DNA of 64,000 nt, from contig WGMP01000036.1 in assembly GCA_016124975.1 (NCBI GenBank), positions 24,067-88,066 on the forward strand. Direction: 5' to 3'. Origin of the DNA: Phycisphaera sp. Its GTDB lineage: Bacteria > Planctomycetota > Phycisphaerae > Phycisphaerales > SM1A02. The translations under genes were made by a program, and so were the position numbers. The notes under the pieces are model-generated. The model had not been told where the DNA came from, searched no databases, and was given only the letters and a program-made list of their open reading frames with translations. Position 1 is the stretch's first letter. Each line of letters begins with the position of its first letter. Positions 63,813 to 64,000 of the stretch are shown piece after piece.

Positions 63813-64000
63813 GACGACGCGTGTCGGAGTCCCCAAGCGAGGGGTGCCCGCATGCTTCAGCATGCGGAACGACAACCGTCGGAGTCGACGGCTGACATCA
63901 TCCGTTCCGCGGACTGAAGTCCGCGGGCACCCCTGATTTTCGTGTCGCGCGGTTCAGGTCGTCGGAGTTCCCACACATGATCGTCGTGTCGGACGATCCA
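63813..64000. repeat. Family A hairpin repeat block, cut by the window end
   Basis: Inverted hairpin GGGTGCCC-GCATGC-TTCA-GCATGC-GGAAC (63842-63870), then GTCGGAGTCGACGGCTGACA, then forward hairpin GTTCC-GCGGAC-TGAA-GTCCGC-GGGCACCC (63904-63932), then GTGTCGCGCGGTTCAGGTCG and CACACATGATCGTCGTGTCG. Its order is the same as in one 135-bp unit at 9.9 kb. Confidence 0.88.

Overview
The window is very GC-rich DNA with dense bacterial coding on both strands. It most likely comes from a planctomycete, probably class Phycisphaerae; this is inferred from content, not from a marker gene. The supporting signs are four secreted proteins ending in a 'PAPGA-ALLG-AGL-GARRRR' sorting tail (a PEP-CTERM-like variant common in Phycisphaerae), a TPR protein carrying two RNA polymerase alpha-CTD domains, a sigma factor overlapping a membrane Ser/Thr kinase, a DUF1570-type metallopeptidase, and a von Willebrand A/ExbB/ExbD operon.

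Layout. 1-9145: propionate and acyl-CoA metabolism (methylmalonyl-CoA mutase, 3-hydroxyacyl-CoA dehydrogenase, 2-methylcitrate/citrate synthase; methylisocitrate lyase follows at 14982), interrupted by a giant DUF4011-type helicase-nuclease that resembles the single-gene Hhe anti-phage system. 9251-11075: a CpcT-like lipoprotein, then 1.1 kb of non-coding DNA with a 135-bp tandem repeat and a probable structured RNA. 11076-22540: DUF1570 peptidase, sigma factor/kinase pair, PrpB, SpoIID-like protein, alpha-CTD protein, DUF2071 protein, MATE transporter and a NuoG-like iron-sulfur protein. 22610-27783: a small membrane protein with a duplicated 5' region and four tandem paralogous exported proteins. 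28079-32472: an intact and a catalytically degenerate ketoacyl synthase, class II DAHP synthase and tRNA-Leu(UAG).

32560-39462: a DoxX protein, then a tightly overlapping operon of a TonB-like-anchored vWA protein, ExbB, two ExbD, an 819-residue exported protein and a CBS protein with a HEPN-like motif. 39756-46765: DNA polymerase IV, a divergent NMT1/THI5-type ABC importer and a DevBCA-like exporter. 46977-54247: DEAD-box helicase, small membrane proteins, DapB, a 34-residue Lys/Ala-repeat protein with a clear terminator, a ferredoxin and an inactive M16 peptidase homologue. 54240-63774: lipoproteins, three amidohydrolase modules (only one keeping HxH), a FlgM-like protein, a SPOR-like lipoprotein, DNA polymerase III delta' and a CYTH protein.

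Two families of intergenic hairpin repeats punctuate the window. Family A pairs conserved flanks (GTTCC ... GGGCACCC) with stems that differ between copies yet stay perfectly self-complementary. Family B is a GC-rich hairpin that sits within about 20 bases of the 3' ends of genes, including the tRNA, nearly always in the sense orientation. No transposase, integrase, CRISPR array, rRNA operon or replication origin was seen.
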